Virus record (IMG/VR): IMGVR_UViG_3300047468_000050 | Span: 1 to 22,140 of that record | Origin: a virus | Direction: 5' to 3' (one strand) | Length of the DNA stretch: 22,140 nucleotides | Shown: positions 20,868 through 22,140 of the stretch, one piece after another | How positions within the stretch are numbered: position 1 is the first letter of the stretch | Layout: each line of letters starts with the position of its first letter | Made by a program: the position numbers and the translations under genes | The notes under the pieces: generated by a model | Databases searched by the model: none | Told to the model about the DNA's origin: nothing | What the model saw: only the letters and a program-made list of their open reading frames with translations

Positions 20868-21237
20868 GCCGGTATGCGTTGGCCATCTCGGGATGGTAGC
20901 GGGCGAGCAGCGCGTGCATCATACGCGAGTATGAGCAGGCGAGCGCGAACCGCTCGACGATGGCGCGGGCGAGACCTAGTGAAAGCGCCGCTGTGTGATA
21001 GCGGTCGACGTTGCAGAGGACACGTTGCCCCGCGTCGTCATAACTGAAATTCTCACACGGCTCGAGCATGCCGAGGTGCCCTGCGAGCTCGGGCAGGGTT
21101 TTGGCACGCGTGGTGCGTGCGAGTATGGCCACTAGCCGCGTCGGGTCGACGTCGCGCGGGGTGGGCGTTGTGGCCTCATGGAAGTCGGACCACACAATAT
21201 AGTAGTGCCGCTGCGCTTCGATGGCTGCCCCTCGCAT
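20851..21237 (-). CDS. Hypothetical protein convergent with the repressor
   Basis: The product is 128 residues from ATG 21237; a GTG at 21255 would add six residues, and neither has a strong ribosome site. It is not recognised. Visible segments are AQRHYYIVWSDFHEA, RLVAILARTTRAKTLPELAG, ENFSYDDAGQRVLCNVD, and a helical C-terminus (LGLARAIVERFALACSYSRM). Three Cys and several Tyr occur, with no membrane segment. Its 3' end overlaps that of the repressor gene by 17 bp, and it diverges from the ASCH-like gene, so its expression is separate from the main leftward unit. Its sequence is less Arg/Ala-biased than shadow frames, which supports it being real. Confidence 0.6.
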   Translation of the reverse strand: MRGAAIEAQRHYYIVWSDFHEATTPTPRDVDPTRLVAILARTTRAKTLPELAGHLGMLEPCENFSYDDAGQRVLCNVDRYHTAALSLGLARAIVERFALACSYSRMMHALLARYHPEMANAYRPSAAS

Positions 21238-21411
21238 GGTGCACCGTAGTGCCACACTGTGCGACGCGCGTCTCGTGGTGTCGGTGGCCTAGCCCTAAAG
21301 TGAGTGGTTGAGTGTAGGTGCGAAAAGACTCCTACGGGGCAGAATGCGGATGTAGCCGCATGCCAAGACCGTAAGGTCGCTAAGGTATGCTAGTGGGCTG
21401 TAAGGGTCTAC
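21238..21411. promoter_or_regulatory. Divergent spacer with small hairpins
   Basis: No gene is seen in these 174 bp. ATGCGG-ATGTAG-CCGCAT (21344-21361) forms a 6-bp stem, and GACC-GTAA-GGTC (21367-21378) a 4-bp stem with a GNRA-like loop, together just before the ASCH-like gene. TAAGGG placed 5 nt before its ATG is a likely ribosome site. The stems could form in the 5' leader RNA. A promoter for each direction is expected but no clear -35/-10 pair was found. Confidence 0.4.
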
Positions 21412-22083
21412 ATGGCTGACTTAGGAATCACGGTTTCGCGCGGCGTACTGCGGCAGCTCGCGGCAGGTCAGCGCTCGCAGTTGTGGCTGCCGGTGCGTGT
21501 GCCCGACGGGCACGAGCTCGAGCAGGTGCAGTGCGGCGAGGTGGCGCCGGGCCCCGCGTCGGTGGTTGTGCGCGCGAACGATTCTCATGTACTCAAACGC
21601 GGGCGCTGTCCGTTTGGGCGAGTCGGCGACTGGCTTTACATTCGTGAGCAATGGGCGACTGCGAGCGACGGGCGCACGCGGTATCGGCGAGACGGCGGCA
21701 CGCTGCCCGCGGGTCAGCAGTGGTGCTCGGCGCGGTCGATGCCCGAGCAGCATGCCCGGCTGTGGCTCTTGCTCTACAGGCTGCGGCTCGTGCGCTTGCA
21801 TGATGCAGGGGATCTCGACTTGCGATCGCAGGGTGTCAGCTGTCCAGCACATGACACGGCGACCACGATCTGCTTGGGCAACGGTTGCCAGCTGCACCGC
21901 GAGGCTTTTGCCGAGCAATGGGATCGCCGGTATGGCGGCACCTCGAGCGCATGGGCATGTAATCCGCCGAGCTGGGCGCTGTCATTCACTCGGCACACGC
22001 GCATGGAGCGAGCGCGGCGGCTCGCGGTCGACGCTGTCGCCGATCGGCTAACAGTCAGACGCACGGCGCGGGCCCGGGGATAA
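21412..22083 (+). CDS. Phage ASCH-like domain protein
   Basis: The product is 223 residues. It follows the plan of a phage protein group that carries an ASCH/PUA-like fold: CPFGRVGDWLYIREQW (66-81), YRRDGG (91-96), SARSMPEQHARLWLLL (106-121) with RLRLVRLHD (123-131), then FAEQWDRRYG (166-175) and WACNPPSWALSF (181-192). These match the usual YGxxGDxLWVRExW, MPRxxSRxxL, and FxxLWDxxxG...W..NPxxW motifs. ASCH domains are thought to bind RNA or modified nucleotides; a role here is not known. Three Cys (144, 154, 159) sit in an insertion before the last motif and could bind zinc. ATG at 21412 has TAAGGG 5 nt upstream. Confidence 0.75.
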   Translation: MADLGITVSRGVLRQLAAGQRSQLWLPVRVPDGHELEQVQCGEVAPGPASVVVRANDSHVLKRGRCPFGRVGDWLYIREQWATASDGRTRYRRDGGTLPAGQQWCSARSMPEQHARLWLLLYRLRLVRLHDAGDLDLRSQGVSCPAHDTATTICLGNGCQLHREAFAEQWDRRYGGTSSAWACNPPSWALSFTRHTRMERARRLAVDAVADRLTVRRTARARG

Positions 22084-22090
22084 ACTGTGC

Positions 22091-22140
22091 ATGAGCGGTG
22101 ACCTAGTGCCGCAAACAGCTGGACGCCTGGCGCGAGAGCG
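22091..22140 (+). CDS. Possible start of a further gene, cut by the window edge
   Basis: An ATG 7 bp after the ASCH-like stop opens a frame to the window end (MSGDLVPQTAGRLARE, 16 full codons). The spacing fits a co-transcribed gene. No good ribosome site is seen and the piece is too short for any assignment. Confidence 0.35.
   Translation, partial: MSGDLVPQTAGRLARE

Noticed and set aside
21328-21343. A match to the conserved 16S rRNA segment ACTCCTACGGG next to a CTAAGGTA that resembles 23S rRNA
   Set aside because: Only short identities of 8-11 bp are present, the surrounding sequence does not fit rRNA, and the place is a gene spacer. It is treated as coincidence.

Overview
The window is a contiguous piece of a tailed-phage genome (free phage or prophage) from a high-GC host. 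It carries a contractile-tail sheath and tube, a complete head and packaging module, a lambda-like replication module and a divergent repressor region. By eye G+C is about two thirds, genes are packed with ATGA/GTGA overlaps, and GTG starts are common. The set of DUF1073-type portal, DUF2213, DUF2184-type capsid, DUF3383-type sheath and DUF3277-type tube resembles Bcep781-like myoviruses of Proteobacteria. The host cannot be named from the sequence. No integrase, lysis gene, tRNA or baseplate gene lies inside the window.

Layout. Almost everything from 19299 down to 1 reads on the minus strand, in this order of transcription: a Cro-like HTH protein (19060-19299); a replication initiator with an internal iteron array (18000-18983); a DnaC-like helicase loader; a small Cys-rich protein; a RuvC-like resolvase; a second zinc-ribbon protein; small terminase; a fibre-like virion protein; large terminase; portal; a very large MuF fusion protein (8485-11235); a repeat-rich non-coding island (8194-8484); a small acidic protein; a DUF2213 protease/scaffold; cement protein; major capsid protein; two related Pro/Glu-rich small proteins; three neck proteins; tail sheath; tail tube; and a tail assembly chaperone cut by the window edge. 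The plus strand carries an XRE-type regulator (19569-20867), a phage ASCH-like protein (21412-22083) and the first codons of a further possible gene. One unrecognised minus-strand gene (20851-21237) lies between the regulator and the ASCH gene.

How it fits together. The two HTH genes diverge from a palindrome-rich 269-bp spacer, like a cI/cro switch. Leftward transcription would express the initiator and loader (equivalents of lambda O and P), then the resolvase and terminase, then the virion genes. The initiator gene contains six 12-bp repeats built on GTGAC, plus two related palindromes 24 bp apart, so it probably holds the replication origin.

Most unusual content. The 916-residue MuF head-morphogenesis protein has a kinase-like P-loop NTPase domain inserted near its N-terminus. 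A roughly 190-residue proline-rich linker joins its MuF core to a C-terminal metallopeptidase-like domain, whose HExxH and Glu spacing matches thermolysin. Other notable points are the iteron origin, an internal start that may give a separate scaffold, a fibre gene between the two terminase genes, an AT-rich repeat island, and strong over-use of the palindrome CTCGAG.
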